The notes: a model not told the origin generated them from the sequence alone. Shown: positions 38,927 to 50,599, numbered from the stretch's first letter. The stretch: 64,000 bases of DNA from Rusavskia elegans (GCA_011316305.1 SAUG01000035.1:1-64000), one strand, 5' to 3'. Translations and numbers: made by a program.

Positions 38927-39840
38927 TGCCAACTTTTCACACTTGGGTTTCACACTCCTTGGAAACTGCGAGATCAAGAAGTTCTACCTACGAAGATGTA
39001 TGTAAAGGTGATTGTGGACCTTGCCTCATTGTCCCTCCTCGCTGCCGTGGATGTTTCGGCAAGTAGCTGCGAGAGTTCTATTCTTTAGGACAGTTCGTGC
39101 ACGGTAACAATGCCTCGGTGATATCAACAGGGGAATGAAGCGAGTCGATAGTGGTAGTATATCATGTGTCGGTGTTGAAAATGATGCCATACCTTGTGAG
39201 TGTTAGGTATCCCTTCCCCCGATAGGGTGCTCGTTCAGCCCTGGGCTGAACAAGCAAGATTGTTATCGGGGAAGGGATAGGTATATGCATGAAAGGATTG
39301 CCAAACCGTATTCGTCTCTCGGTAAATAGCAAATGACCCGTAATCACTCGGCATGCATTCGATCATCCGTCGATTGCCAAAGATCGTAAAGACCAAATGG
39401 CCTATCCACAATAAAAGTGGCTGGAAATAAGGAATCGAGGGGTACAATGCAAGAGAACGGAATATTAAACGTACTTTCCTTTGCCTTTGCCTTTATTTTT
39501 GCCTATGGTGGAACAGAAGGTGTAGCCAATGTATGATTCAACGAGACTGGTGGTAAATATCAGTCTGATCAACACGGGCAGGCGAGCGGGTGGCAGCGCC
39601 AGCTGGCCCTTTTCAAAAAAGTCTCCGAGTCCTACCATCACTGAGCATCGTCAGGGAGCTTTTTTCTTGAACCAAAACACCTCCCTTCACCTTCAAGTCT
39701 ATCAGAAACCTTTAGAAGCCCGCTGTTAATCCGCATCTTTCCTAAGCTTTCCTATCGGCTCCCTAACTCGCCCTATCATTATTTCCCGGGCTACGCGTAT
39801 CTCGATCAATCTTTCTAATCATTGCAGTGAGAAAATATAA
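38927..39840. other. Intergenic, no gene seen
   Basis: Downstream region of the NRPS-like gene with normal composition. Open frames are short (up to 70 codons) and show no protein-like features. Around 39215-39262 there is a small inverted repeat (GGGCTGAACGAGC / GCCCTGGGCTGAAC area) of unknown meaning. From about 39835 TG/CA depletion resumes. Confidence 0.5.
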
Positions 39841-39844
39841 TATA

Positions 39845-40000
39845 AGGTAGGAGCAGATACGTAGAATATAGTTAAAATTAATAAATATTCGATTTCGCGA
39901 CCGCTATCAACTATATATACCTTTAACCTTTGGACTACGTCTAATTAAAAGACTTTTAGTTTATAAAATATTTAGAATCACTTTATATCAAATTTATTTC
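39845..40000. repeat. Inverted partner of 33893-34035
   Basis: Matches the reverse complement of the sequence at the inner edge of the large RIP block. The two copies face each other across the NRPS-like island (about 5.8 kb apart) and define its limits. Confidence 0.75.
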
Positions 40001-40326
40001 TTTCTAATTTCTATTATTTTTAGAGTTATGATCCGCGCATTTCATAGTATTACTAAAGCAATCTATAGAGATTACTATAAAACTCTACGCTTATTAAATA
40101 AGATTTTACTAATCGGCGTATTTAGTTACTTTTCCGCTATTCCGATAATTAGCTATATCGAAAAATCTAGCTTTATATAGCTAGATTGCCGAAATTAAGC
40201 CGACGGAAAATATTAAAGAAATAGAAGAAAAATAGAGCTAGTTGTATTTTAAAGTATCTCTAATAGCTTTAGATCGTAAGATATTTTCTATAATCGAAGT
40301 AAACGAGATTTAAAAAGTATTTCGTA

Positions 40327-40773
40327 GACTGGCCGTCGGGTCGGGTTTCGAATCCGGAGTCGAGGAACCGATCCGACCCGAGTCGGTTCCGATTTTTTAA
40401 AGTATTAAACCGACCGAGTTTCGGTTCCGGGTTAGAAGAACCGACCCGACCCGCTAAAACGCTAAACTCTAGTATAGATATATAATTCTAGTATAAAAGT
40501 TATACGAATAATTTAAAAAAATTCTAATTAATTAACTACGCCAGCTAGAAAGATCCTAGTTAAACTAAATATATTACCTAAATATATTACTTTAAAATAT
40601 AATTAATTAATTAATTAATTAATTAATTTATTAATTTATTATTATATTTAATTATTAGAAAAGGCTTAGCGGGTTTCTATCGGATTCCCGGGTTCGACCC
40701 GGAACCGATCGCTTGGCGGATCGGTTCCTAGGTACCGACGGGAACCCGTACCGAAATAGCCAATCTAGTATTC
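40327..40773. mobile_element. hAT-like non-autonomous element, copy 2
   Basis: Left terminus TAGACTGGCCGTCGGG and right terminus (reverse complement TAGATTGGCTATTTCGG) are imperfect inverted repeats, with the same GGGTCGG/GGTTCC-rich sub-termini as copy 1. Length is about 445 bp and there is no coding capacity. The middle contains an ATTA microsatellite expansion. Confidence 0.68.
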
Positions 40774-41369
40774 CGTATCTAATTCTGGCCGCGTATAGTA
40801 GATAACTTTATATTTAATATTATAGATATATAGCTAAAAGTTATAAGAATATTAGTTTTTAATAGTAAAGATTAGATAAATAGTATAAAGTTATACGTGA
40901 TAGTTAAAGAATTAGAATCTCGAAAAAGTTATTTACGAAATAGAGTCTATCCTGTAGAATTTAATTATCTGATTAGTTACCCCGGGTGCGCTATACCTTA
41001 TATAGTAAAGTTTGACTATGGAGTGTTTTAGTGCTCTCCATAGAGTGCTTTAGTGATACTATGGAGTGCGCGGATCAGGACCCCAAAATGCCTTGTGTAG
41101 GATTATATATAGGCAAGGCTACAATGCAGTACCTACTGAAGAGTAGATTCTGCCTTTTACCACTCTATCCTTCGTGCGGAAAATTTATAAAGTGTAAGTT
41201 ACTGATTGGTATTCGCAGCAAGCCTGCAGCCAAAGGATGCACACGCCATTTGCCTCGTCTCATACGAGCGGCGTTGATCCTGGCACGAATTTGACCTTAA
41301 GTCACAAGTCCGCTCCCAGCCCACTCAGACTGGAACCCTTTTATTTTGTCCTTGAACAGTCAGACACGG

Positions 41370-42994
41370 ATGGCTCCCGATTATCGAATGGAACCCCAAA
41401 TGGATTACCGCCTGTCGTCGCTGACAACAGACAGTGATGAGGCGGCCAATGCGCCTGAAGTCGACGGTACCGTGCTGGCACCGGAGTGGCGAGGAGACAA
41501 CACTGCCCCTGAGGTAAGCCGTCTGAAGCTTATCAAGGGTTACGCTAAAGATAATACAGGTTGCTCCAGGGCATGCGTTGCAGGTTGTCGTTGATGACTC
41601 GCCCCCAAAAGCGATAGACGTTGAGTCTTCCGAGATTCCGAGCGATCCTCTATCCAGTGATGCCATCATTGGTCCAACCTCACGTAAAAAGCGCCTCATA
41701 CTAGGTTTAGTGGTAATGGGCACGATTGTGGCAGCCCTGGGTATTGGCCTGGGTCTTGGCTTGCCGCGACATCGACGGGGAGGACAAGATAAGGTTGCCA
41801 ACACAACGGGTTCCGACCAAGGGCTCGGCAAGTCACCGCACAGTTTGATAGACGACACCTCTATCAGTACGATAACCTCCTCGAATGGCAATCGGCAAGT
41901 CTTTTTCCAGGAAGAGTCGGGCCGACTTCGCCGTGCTCTTTACTCTTCCCAGGCTGGAGTGTGGAAGACATCCACCGATTCGCAGATGGTACCATTTTTA
42001 TTGGTAAACGAAGGCTTAGTTGCCAGGAATGCCACGCCGCTAGCAGCAGCAGTGCGGCGAAACATTGCAAATGATAATGACGTGAGTCCAATTACTTGTC
42101 TATAGCGTTCATGTCATGACTTAATATATACATCAGATTGTAACCTTATTTTATATCGACTTCGTGGACGGTACATTGTCATGTATAGACTGGGGGCTGG
42201 ACCACGCTTCCCGATGCTGGCTGGACTTACCCATAATTACTATAGCACCAGACTCCCGTCAAGTATCTGCCATTTGGCTCCTGTCCAACGATACGCTTCG
42301 AAGCCTGCTTCTGATCTTCCAAGAACCTTCGCAGAAGCTTGTCCTTCTACAAGGAATCCAATCTAGAGATATCAATGAAAATGCGCCATGGACTTGGCTC
42401 AATCAGACCAATAGATTCAATTCAGCTCTCGTGCAAAAACAGAATTTCGATGCTGTTTTAGAAGACTCGTGCATTGCTGGCTCAATCAGGGACACAAGAT
42501 ATCCTGGGAAAGCTTTCTACTTGAATTGCTTCTGGGCAAAAATGCGAGACGGCATGGTGCAATTCGCCTTCGACGTTGATAGCGAGACTGCAAATATAAC
42601 CATCCTTAACAGTAAGTCCAATCGCCTTTCACGTTTCATCTAGGTTACAAACTTATCGCATAAAGACTTAACATTAAGGGATAATATACCAGATGTGAGG
42701 ATTCCGAATACGGAATCAAATCTGATGTCCATGCAAAGGAGCATGTACACTGATCGGGCGGCGGCTAACAGGATATGGTTCCAAAAGCCTGTACCACTTA
42801 GCCCAGTGGTCATTGACCGGCCGTCACCAAACGCCTCCTTCCCTTTCCAGCGCCTTTCGACCACATCTCCAGTGAATACAACAAAGACCTATCTATACCA
42901 TCAAATCGACGAAAAGACGCTCGGCGAAGAATATTGGGATGATGGCACAAGTGGTTTTTGGCTCTCTAGTAATATTACGATCGATGTAGCATGA
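41370..42994 (+). CDS. Membrane-anchored fucose-lectin-like protein
   Basis: Four exons join in frame: 41370-41513, 41560-42081, 42137-42611 and 42693-42994, with GT-AG introns of 46, 55 and 81 bp (GTAAGC, GTGAGT, GTAAGT donors), giving about 480 residues. The N-terminus is an acidic/Pro cytosolic segment, then a basic stop (RKKR) and one hydrophobic helix (about residues 95-118, LILGLVVMGTIVAALGIGLGL). A Ser/Thr-rich linker and a C-terminal region rich in Trp/Tyr follow. This layout (type II membrane protein with an about 330-residue propeller-like ectodomain ending in WLSSNITID) is that of fungal fucose-specific-lectin-like proteins. Sugar-binding residues were not checked individually. It was chosen over shorter frames because all junctions keep phase. 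Expected location is the cell surface or secretory pathway. Confidence 0.78.
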
Positions 42995-44134
42995 CGTTCT
43001 CCCTCTTCACCTGGTCTTCCCGTTCTGTAAGATGGAAAGGGCCGATCTGCAGGGATGTTCTGACCTTACCAACTGCTCTTTTCAGTCTTAACTTCTGAGC
43101 CTCTCATTATTATCAATCTTACGCAGAAGTCACGTTGTATTTCTCCCCAAACGATAGCCAGAATAGTAACAGCTCGACCAATACCCTCCTCACGCATCGC
43201 CCCCAGCCTTCGTTTCCTCTACAACGTGTCTCGGATTCGACCAATACACCGATCGCAAACGCCAGGTCGACCTTACCGAAATCATCGGCTCATCGAGAGT
43301 ATCGGCTCCCGAGGAAATCACTCTTGGGGTGGACAAGGAGGTGCTTATATTGTTTTGGATGGTGTCACTATGGGGGAGTCGGGTGCAAGCGTTTCCGCGC
43401 CGAACTCAACCAGATGGAGCTGAAGGCAGGCGATAGGGGAAGACTAGAAAAGGTGCTCCTGTTATGACTTTCTTCGACAGACATCAAACCGTTTTTGACG
43501 CAGGAATCTTGGCTAATGACGTATTCATATTTACTATGCAAATACTGTATCAATAGCGATATTGCAAATCCAATGCTTTGAATAGCACCTAAGATAAAAC
43601 GTGTATTGAAAGCAGTAGCGTTGTTTGCTGGGAATGCATTTACGAGGACAGGTTGAACGACAAGCTGAACATGAAGCTGTCAGAGCCTGAACAGGCAGAA
43701 TAAGAGATGGTGGATATGGACCAGACGACGAGTCCAAAACACGTCAAGAGGGATTGAGTAATGAAGTTGAGGAAGAGTTACTTCGACAAGATATGGTGAA
43801 ACTTTTGAGCAAACCCCAAGCTAAAAAGGCATCAAGCAGATCAGAGACGGTAGATTGCTAATCGTCAATCATAGCGAGACTCCGTGAAAATATGAGAATA
43901 GGAAGCGGCTATATCAGCCATTCTCCTCTTGGCAACGTTTAGGGTCACTTTGATCGAGACCGGATCTACTCATTATATTTTTTGGTCATAGACTGCATTA
44001 TCTGTTTCGTGGATGCCTGTAATGTTACACATCCTTGTTTGCGACTAAAGCAGTTTGAGATCGACCGTTAGCCAGGGACCTATAGCAAGTTGGTCATTGT
44101 ATTAACAATGCAGCTCCTCTCTCTCTCAACTCTA
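42995..44134. other. Intergenic, no confident gene
   Basis: Frames up to 110 codons occur (for example 43135-43467 on the plus strand), but overlapping alternatives are equally long and show no recognisable features. It may contain the lectin terminator and the downstream region of the convergent small-protein gene. Confidence 0.45.
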
Positions 44135-44644
44135 CTACACGGTTCCGTTCAAACTATTCGGCCTAACACTTGCCCCCGCGATCAGCACACCCAACCTTTG
44201 ATACCACCCCACCTCTACAAATCCGCCCAAATGCGGTTCCTTGATAACACACTCCACCGCCACCGCCCTAGCCGCTCTCTGAATATCATCCAACGTCGTC
44301 CGATCATAACCCTGCAACTGGGGCACAAAATCCACTCCTACGCCACACTTCGAGTCGCCGTGTGTCCAGTACTTTGGAAGTGTGATATCCGGATGCATGG
44401 TGGGGTCCTTACTGAACTTCAGGGGAATAGTTGGATCATGACCTTTGGTTATTTCGTTGTTGATGACATCGATACATTTTTTGAATACGATGGGTGTGAA
44501 TCGGTGGGGATCGTCCCAACATGTCGGACGGCTGGTACGGAGGCGAGGAGCTGCGGCGGCCGCGGCGGCGGTGAAGGACTTGGTCCATTGATGTACCATA
44601 AGGCAGGATGTGAGAAAATTGCTGATAAATCTAAGATAATACAT
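44135..44644 (-). CDS. Small putative secreted protein, paralogue 1
   Basis: Single exon, 169 residues, starting at the ATG whose complement is 44642-44644. It has a hydrophobic N-terminal stretch (about 5-20), a run of seven alanines (about 26-32), then a conserved body: CWDD near 42, KKCIDVIN near 56-63, a Pro-rich KFSKDPTMHPD region, KCGVGVDF, DIQRAARAV, CVIKEPHLGGF and a final GVLIAG. The same order of Cys, Pro and HLGG occurs in the gene at 49346-49837. The N-terminus is a weak signal peptide as written, and a different first exon is possible. The family is typical of small fungal secreted proteins, but I do not recognise a named domain or function. Confidence 0.65.
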   Translation of the reverse strand: MYYLRFISNFLTSCLMVHQWTKSFTAAAAAAAPRLRTSRPTCWDDPHRFTPIVFKKCIDVINNEITKGHDPTIPLKFSKDPTMHPDITLPKYWTHGDSKCGVGVDFVPQLQGYDRTTLDDIQRAARAVAVECVIKEPHLGGFVEVGWYQRLGVLIAGASVRPNSLNGTV

Positions 44645-45053
44645 TAAGTTCGAGGACCGTCCTTTCCAGCGTCAATGGCGAAGAAAGAATCGGGGCCTGA
44701 GACAGGAAGATGTATCCGATGCGTGACATCATGCGGCAAACAAGACCTATGACGATCAGTCTAGAGAGGCGCTCCAGATGCTGAGTGCGCGTATAGGATC
44801 GGACAAACAGTTCATGCGAGCTCGATCCACTATCAGATACTTACAATAAATCCCGCTGGTGCTAATGGTACCGCTGTCTCTCAACATCACCTCCCTCCGT
44901 AAGACGAACACAAGGCGTTCCAAACCTGTAATAAAAGGCAGATGCTTTCATCAGCACCGTCATCGAGATTGCTAGTATCCTGGAGCAATAAAGCCGGTAT
45001 ATACAGGAGTCACGCAAACAGCACATAAACAAAGCTGAATATAAGATCCACTC

Positions 45054-46442
45054 TTACGCTTTCGTTGTATGACTCTCCCTATGATCCCCAAAAGTCCGCA
45101 GATCCTGCAGCGTCAAATCACTCCCATGGCTGGCATCATCATAACCAGTGAACCTTTGCTGCCCAGGTTCATGCCATGCAGCAGGCACCTTCCATGTAGC
45201 GGGCGGATCCTGGTCGTGACGTACAGCACCGTGCTCGATATCCTGGTTCAGCACTGGCCTCGACTCTCTCTGCCTGCCGCTTGATGCGCCGAGTCTGGAA
45301 CTGAGTCTCGGAAGCCAAGCGGCGAGGATGGAAGCTTTTTTGAGGAGGGGCGTGATAATTGGGAGACAGGCGACGATAATTGAGAAACTGAATTCGAGCG
45401 AGACTAGGTAGGGGGTAAATCTTGTCAGCAGGATGTCATAGGGAGTGCATACGCAGAGGGGAAATGGGCTTACACCACACACGAAGCTTCCCCAAGTAGT
45501 AATCGTCGCCATTCTTGTTCGCATGGTAGTTGATATACTGGCGCACGATCGATACAGTACAGATACTGCGGGTCGCATGAGTATGAGATGGGGATGTTGC
45601 AGGGTGGTAGAAATACGTACAAAATACCTGTACCAAACACGACAGCGAGACCAAGCTTTTTCTTGCCATCTACATGGAGTTTCCACACCAAGGGAGCGGG
45701 CATGAGGAGCAGTGCAAAGTCTGTGATGATATTGCAATATCCATGGATGTTGTTGACATCGTATGCCTTGATTGGGCACTTGGTCGCGGGGTCCAGCTGT
45801 ACACTCAAGACCCAACTTGCTTTGATAGGCTTGCACGCGAAGATACAGAGCAGAAGGGAGACAGTTGTCCAGACAACAAGGACCGCGCCGAGGATCCACG
45901 ATAACACGCGGAAGGTCAAGTCGATCTTGAAGATACGATACAGGAATAAGAGCAGGGACAACTTAGCCAAGGTGAGGCCTAGGATGTAGAGATAGCCCCT
46001 CACGACACCAGTCTGGATGTGTGTAAGAAAGGATCAAACGATTGTTGGCGGGACCATGCAGCTGCTGGCTGCAGAGACTGACCCAGAAATAACCGTAGTA
46101 CATTGATGGGGGAATGTCGTAGAGATGGCGACCTCCACCGTACTCGAACCGCTGGAGGAGGTTCAAAACCCAATACACGATGAAGGTAATCAATGCCAGG
46201 ACTGAGAAATCTGCGTGATATCAGCTCTGACTCGGGAACGACAGCCACGACGACGCCAACATACGGTCTTCCCATCCTGGGGCCTTGGTGATACGGAATT
46301 TGGTATAGCATCGAGCAGCGACGACGATGATGGCGAGGGCCAGACCGACCGAGTCGGCGACGGTGGCCATCCATGCCGTCGATGGCGGGTTGTGGTAGTT
46401 GGGCGGGTGACTGTAGACGAGCGGATCTCCTGACTTGGGCAT
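45054..46442 (-). CDS. Seven-helix fungal rhodopsin-type receptor (Pth11/SAT4-like)
   Basis: Five exons on the minus strand join in phase: 46265-46442, 46083-46210, 45621-46012, 45474-45565 and 45054-45403, giving 379 residues. Donors are GTATGT, GTCAGT, GTACGT and GTAAGC; the acceptors end in CAG, CAG, CAG and TAG. The protein has an extracellular N-terminus, then helices beginning with VADSVGLALAIIVVAARCY. It continues with GWED (conserved after helix 2), YLYILGLTLAKLSLLLFLYRIF, GAVLVVWTTVSLLLCIFACKP, ITDFALLLMPAPLVWKL, LGLAVVFGTGIFICTVSIVRQY and FSLEFSFSIIVACLPIITPLL. The tail is charged and cytosolic. GWED, FxCxP and the Leu-Pro ending of helix 7 are hallmarks of the fungal rhodopsin-like integral membrane family that includes Pth11-type receptors. 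No CFEM domain is present. Ligand unknown. Confidence 0.87.
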
Positions 46443-49345
46443 GCCGGAAATTGAGATTGGAAGTACAGCCCGGGTCGGTCCAGGCAGAGGGAAGTTCTTA
46501 TTCAACTGCCCTTGGGGTGTTGGGAAACGGTCAATCGATGCCGACTGTGTAAGGAAAGGGAGGAAGAGGAGACATATAGACGGCGACTCGAGCTAGGTAT
46601 CAGCTGGCACACGAGGCCCAGACTCTAGCGTGTAGGATTGTGACCAAAGCAGCCACTGTTCTGTAGTTGATAGAGAGTTCGACAGCAGGAGCCGTGATTC
46701 TGTCGGGGAATTTCGATGCCAAGAAGAGCAGCGGGTTGATGGACTGGCAGGTCCTGACATGAGTGGAGCGCATATAAGTCTTGGGCTTTGACGAGACAGG
46801 TCGCTCCGGAGCGGCCTGCTGACGGCGTGCTGACGGCTGTTGGTAGAGCAGTAGTGGCTGAGCTAGAGCCAGGTACTTGAACGATTTCCTGTACCCCAGA
46901 CTGGGCGCGGTCATCGCGCGTGGATTCGGTTCCACACATCGACTAGCAGGTCAGCTAACGCCAATTAATGAAATTGGTGGCGCGATACTTAATAAAAACA
47001 ATACTAGAAAGGTGTCGTCTTGTCTCGCCGCTTTCTCCATGATAGCTCATTTGGCGTCAATCTCTTGGAAGTACTTGTTACTAGTAGTACTTTTTCCTTA
47101 TTCTTTTGCGGCGATATCACCATGGGAAGGGGTCTGGTCCGTACCGCTGCTGGGATTTCCGGTCGTCTCTGTCTACCTTGCGCTCGTCGACAGTGATAAC
47201 CATGGAGAAATGATTCCCAATCGAGGCGCTCATGGCGTGCCGAGCAGTCAGACTAGTAGGACCATGGCTTACATGGACCTTATTGTAAAGCTAGGAGCCT
47301 CAAGTCAGGACGGGAGTGGTCGCCCTTCGGTCTGATGAGCACTGTAGCGCGCTCAAGAATAATCACTGTCGAATGACTGGAATGGGCCCCGACAACTAGT
47401 CCGAATACCTTCCAACTCTGTGTCACCTTCAGCGCATGACGATCGGGTTGCTTTGTGAAATCGTCTTGACTTGGAAGAAAGCCCCTGGTGCTGAGCCAAT
47501 CCTGAGCCATTGTGGCAGGCTCAGCTTGGGTAGTGGTCACATCGAGTACTGATCGAGGGCTTCTCCGGCCGGTTCAAGGTGTCTCACGGGTAGTAATGGG
47601 CCTTTTCCGAACCTTTATGCAGACCTCGAGAGTTCGATCTCGCGTTTGACTTTTCCTCATCTCATTCTGATACCTAGAAACAGTGGAGGACTCGTGGGTT
47701 TCCGATGCGTCCACAACGAGAAATAGCAACAACCTTCGACGACGATTTCGGTGGTCTTAAACAAGTCCGGCAATGCATCCCAACATCCGAGCAGCGCAAA
47801 CTCATCTAGAAGGACGACCTATTATCAGACAATCTGGTAAGATGGACTTGGACAGATCTCGTTCGGCATTCGTGCCCTGACATGCACTTCTTGTTGCAGT
47901 AGGAAAAATGATACTTACTCTGGGCAAATCCAATGAGCCTATCAAGGATGGATTGGTCTCGATCCATCTATATAATCTTCTGGCGACCACTTCTCAGCTG
48001 AATAATGATAGGAATCTACACCCGCAAATCTGAATTCCGGCTCCAAGTGGCACAGTGAAACAAAGTTATTCGCAAAGCCATAGCTCTGCTTGAAGGAACC
48101 GAAACGCGCTGGAGCTGTCATTCCTTGCAGGCAAAGACATATACCAAACCCGTCGAAGCTGGACTGAACAAGTTCTCGAAAAGGTCCTGGTGGACCCTTT
48201 GAAGTATACGAGAGGTCGAGGCGACCTCCCACACTGAAATCCGATCCCTGGATGTCATTGGAGCAGATCTGGTGGACTATGGGTTGAAGCTCGGTGTTCA
48301 GTGTAATCCTTCGAAGGCGAGGTATCCTGCATAATCCAATCGCCATCTTCAGCTTTTCGTTGTTGTCAAGTCAAGGACCGGAGACCGAGCCGTTTGGGCG
48401 TACAGTAGCCCGTATCATAGGTAGGCGCTGCCTTGACTGCTTTTCGAAGGTGTGCTGGATACCCACTGGCGGTTGATATAGGCAATGGGAACTCAAAAAC
48501 TTGGTAGTGTCATGCCATACAATCATCTTCTTTCTGCCAATAGAACACAAGTAGACGTCTTCAGTCAAGCCGCAGCTCCTCACGCACAACTTCTAAAAAA
48601 GAAATACATTGTTCTTCTCAACGGTGGTGACGGAGACTTCGTGTTTCGGGTGTAGACTGTCTTGAAACGTCGGAGAAGAATACTGTAAAAGCGCTGCTTC
48701 TTTGAATGTTTCAAGTAATGTTGTAACGCGACGAGATAGCTGGGCAGAAGAAATAGTCCAGCATAATCTCACTTATAAGTTACCTATCTCATGCGCGAAA
48801 ATGTCGCCTTATCCTCCATCGGGACCAGTACATCTAGGCAAATCTGCCTTATATTCAGCTGTTACCCTATAATTGAGATTGTGCGGTAGTGTCATCTTCG
48901 CAGTCGAATGGCGGAGCGGGCCTCGGGGTGTATCAGAAAATGGATAGTGGGGCCGCTGCTTGGCGGGAGACTCAGGGGGTAAAACCCTTCTCTTAGGCCT
49001 GAACACACTGTTATCTTGCAATAATTGAAGACCCTCATAATATCAGGCTATTATCGAGCCAGTCAAATATGTCTAAAATCGAAAATACAGTGTTTGTATA
49101 GCCATAAGTACGGTAGTGTTGTGGCCCACTGTTCATTTTCTCATACACCCCCCAAGGCGGGTTGCTCTTTTCTGGCGACATGCGCAGCAACATGCGCACT
49201 TCGGCACGCTTGTTATCTCTGTTATGTTGCGCCCTGAAGGCCAAGGAAGCGAGATCGAATATCCAAAAATAGGCTGTGTACATAAGGCCCCATCGGCATC
49301 CAAATGATTTTAAACAGCACATACTGATAGTCTCAAATTTTAACC
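46443..49345. other. Gene-poor interval
   Basis: This stretch has normal composition but no gene I can support. Overlapping frames on both strands at 46600-46939 (about 110 codons) and 46877-47335 lack ATG starts or recognisable motifs. The frame at 47942-48346 is listed separately as a possible fragment. Confidence 0.45.
47942..48346 (-). CDS. Possible hypothetical protein fragment
   Basis: A 134-codon frame beginning MAIGLCRIPRLRRITLNTEL reads like the end of a fungal leucine-rich or F-box-associated protein (short amphipathic LRxITL segments). It continues upstream, in frame, as LDNNEKLK to a stop, so a 5' exon could precede it. An adjacent minus frame at 48371-48589 may belong to the same decayed gene. 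No family is recognised and it may be non-coding. Confidence 0.3.
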   Translation of the reverse strand: MAIGLCRIPRLRRITLNTELQPIVHQICSNDIQGSDFSVGGRLDLSYTSKGPPGPFRELVQSSFDGFGICLCLQGMTAPARFGSFKQSYGFANNFVSLCHLEPEFRFAGVDSYHYSAEKWSPEDYIDGSRPIHP

Positions 49346-49837
49346 ATGTTACTGTTCTCCACTCCAATACTTTTTTCTCTCTCGCTGGCCTTGGTTACTA
49401 CCTTCTCCGCTTCGCTCCAAACCCTCAGAAGTCCCTTACCTGTCCTATGCTACGATTCTCGATATGCTCTCTACCATCCCGACCTCCAAGATTGCGCTAC
49501 GATAATCAATCGACAAATCGGCCAACAGCCAAAGCTCGACATGCTCCGATCTTTTTCCCGCCACCCCACCCGATACCAACTACCCGTACCACATACCTGG
49601 GCTACGGAGCGACATGGGTGCAATGTCACCATAGATATACTGAACCTGCCAGGTGAAAGGGTGCCCGACGTAGCGCAAGCCAGTCTATCTGATATCAAGA
49701 GGGCGGCTTTTGAAGTGCTGATTGCATGCGTGCTGAGAGATCGTCATTTAGGAGGAATCACTCAGACGGGGAGATTAAAGAACTTGCAGGTGAGGGTGGA
49801 GGGGGGGGGCGGGGGTCAAGGTGATTATATGAGGTGA
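49346..49837 (+). CDS. Small secreted protein, paralogue 2
   Basis: Single exon, 163 residues. The first about 22 residues (MLLFSTPILFSLSLALVTTFSA) form a convincing signal peptide. The mature part has LCYDSR, QDCATIIN, a Pro/Phe segment (SFSRHPTRYQLP), GCNVTIDI, DIKRAAFEV, ACVLRDRHLGG and a C-terminal LQVRVEGGG. These line up in order and spacing with the protein at 44135-44644 (Cys-x-Asp, Asp-Cys-x3-Ile-Asn, Cys-x-Val, Asp-Ile-x-Arg-Ala-Ala, Cys-Val-x4-His-Leu-Gly-Gly). The two are diverged paralogues, 4.7 kb apart on opposite strands. A GTGAGG sequence at 49790 could serve as a donor, but the paralogue reads on without one. Role unknown; an effector- or defence-type secreted protein is possible. 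Confidence 0.72.
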   Translation: MLLFSTPILFSLSLALVTTFSASLQTLRSPLPVLCYDSRYALYHPDLQDCATIINRQIGQQPKLDMLRSFSRHPTRYQLPVPHTWATERHGCNVTIDILNLPGERVPDVAQASLSDIKRAAFEVLIACVLRDRHLGGITQTGRLKNLQVRVEGGGGGQGDYMR

Positions 49838-50599
49838 CAGGGTGCGCATTGTATTGTATATTGTTTTGGTTCTCAGTGCGTTTGAGTTGTCCTCTTGAAA
49901 TATTCGTCAGGAATCTTCCAGCTACGTGCTTTTGGTGCGGCATGATTCCTGCCAGCACAGGCCTCGATGGTTAGCTACAAGGTTCGTGTTCATTGTTGAT
50001 TATGTTGTGATCTAATCTGCACGGAGAAGCTCGGTACAGAGCCTGGTCAGGTCTTTTTTGGTGTTGTTCCGTTGAGTCGAGACAGAATCTCGGATAGTCA
50101 AGCTCATAGTTTCAAAGAGAGAGGAGGGCAAGAAGTGCTCTATTTATAAGTCACTCAGTGTAGTACGAAATGATCCTACTCTGGTTCTCCGTCGCCAAGG
50201 GGTTCTCCGTGCATGGCAAAATGAACGTACACCTCGCCCGCAAGCTCATGTGCACTCCCAGACCCATCCACTAACTTCCGCAGGGAGATGGCATGCGAGC
50301 AGCGGCTAGTATTCAAATGGTATCTCCCACCTGTAACGACTGCGATCCTTAGCCAAGCCATCCGCTTTCGGTTCTGAAAAGTCGGCGACCGGCGGTCACA
50401 TGAAAGAAAGCCTCCAGAAACATTTACATCTGCCCTGCAAGCAGTGTGGTATATATATAAATTGCAATACGGTCGTCTGCTGTAGTATATGGGTACTCGG
50501 CTTTTTCTTCAAAGTCTCTTTTGTAACCGCTGAGAATCCGAGTCCGGTCTGCTTGAGCTAGGATGTCAACGTATGGCCCGACGGCTTATTACGAGGCTA
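49838..50599. other. Intergenic, no gene seen
   Basis: Only short frames (up to 66 codons) occur, without features. TATA-like sequences occur at about 50148 (CTATTTATAAG) and 50451 (TATATATAAA), but no supported start follows them. Confidence 0.4.

Larger units (their letters stand above)
39841..40990. other. Second RIP-mutated island
   Basis: 1.15 kb with the same CpA/TpG depletion and AT-richness as the subtelomeric block, isolated between normal-composition sequences. It holds the inverted repeat partner (39845-40000) and a hAT-like element (40327-40773). It includes an (ATTA)n run at about 40602-40640. Confidence 0.88.

Noticed and set aside
44090..44647. 185-codon plus-strand frame
   Set aside because: It is the antisense of the small secreted protein gene, which has a conserved paralogue; the plus frame has none.
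45588..45989. 133-codon plus-strand frame
   Set aside because: Antisense of exon 3 of the seven-helix receptor, whose five exons join in phase.
46877..47335. 152-codon plus-strand frame with a hydrophobic middle
   Set aside because: It begins with TTG, not ATG, overlaps equally long minus-strand frames and shows no family features.
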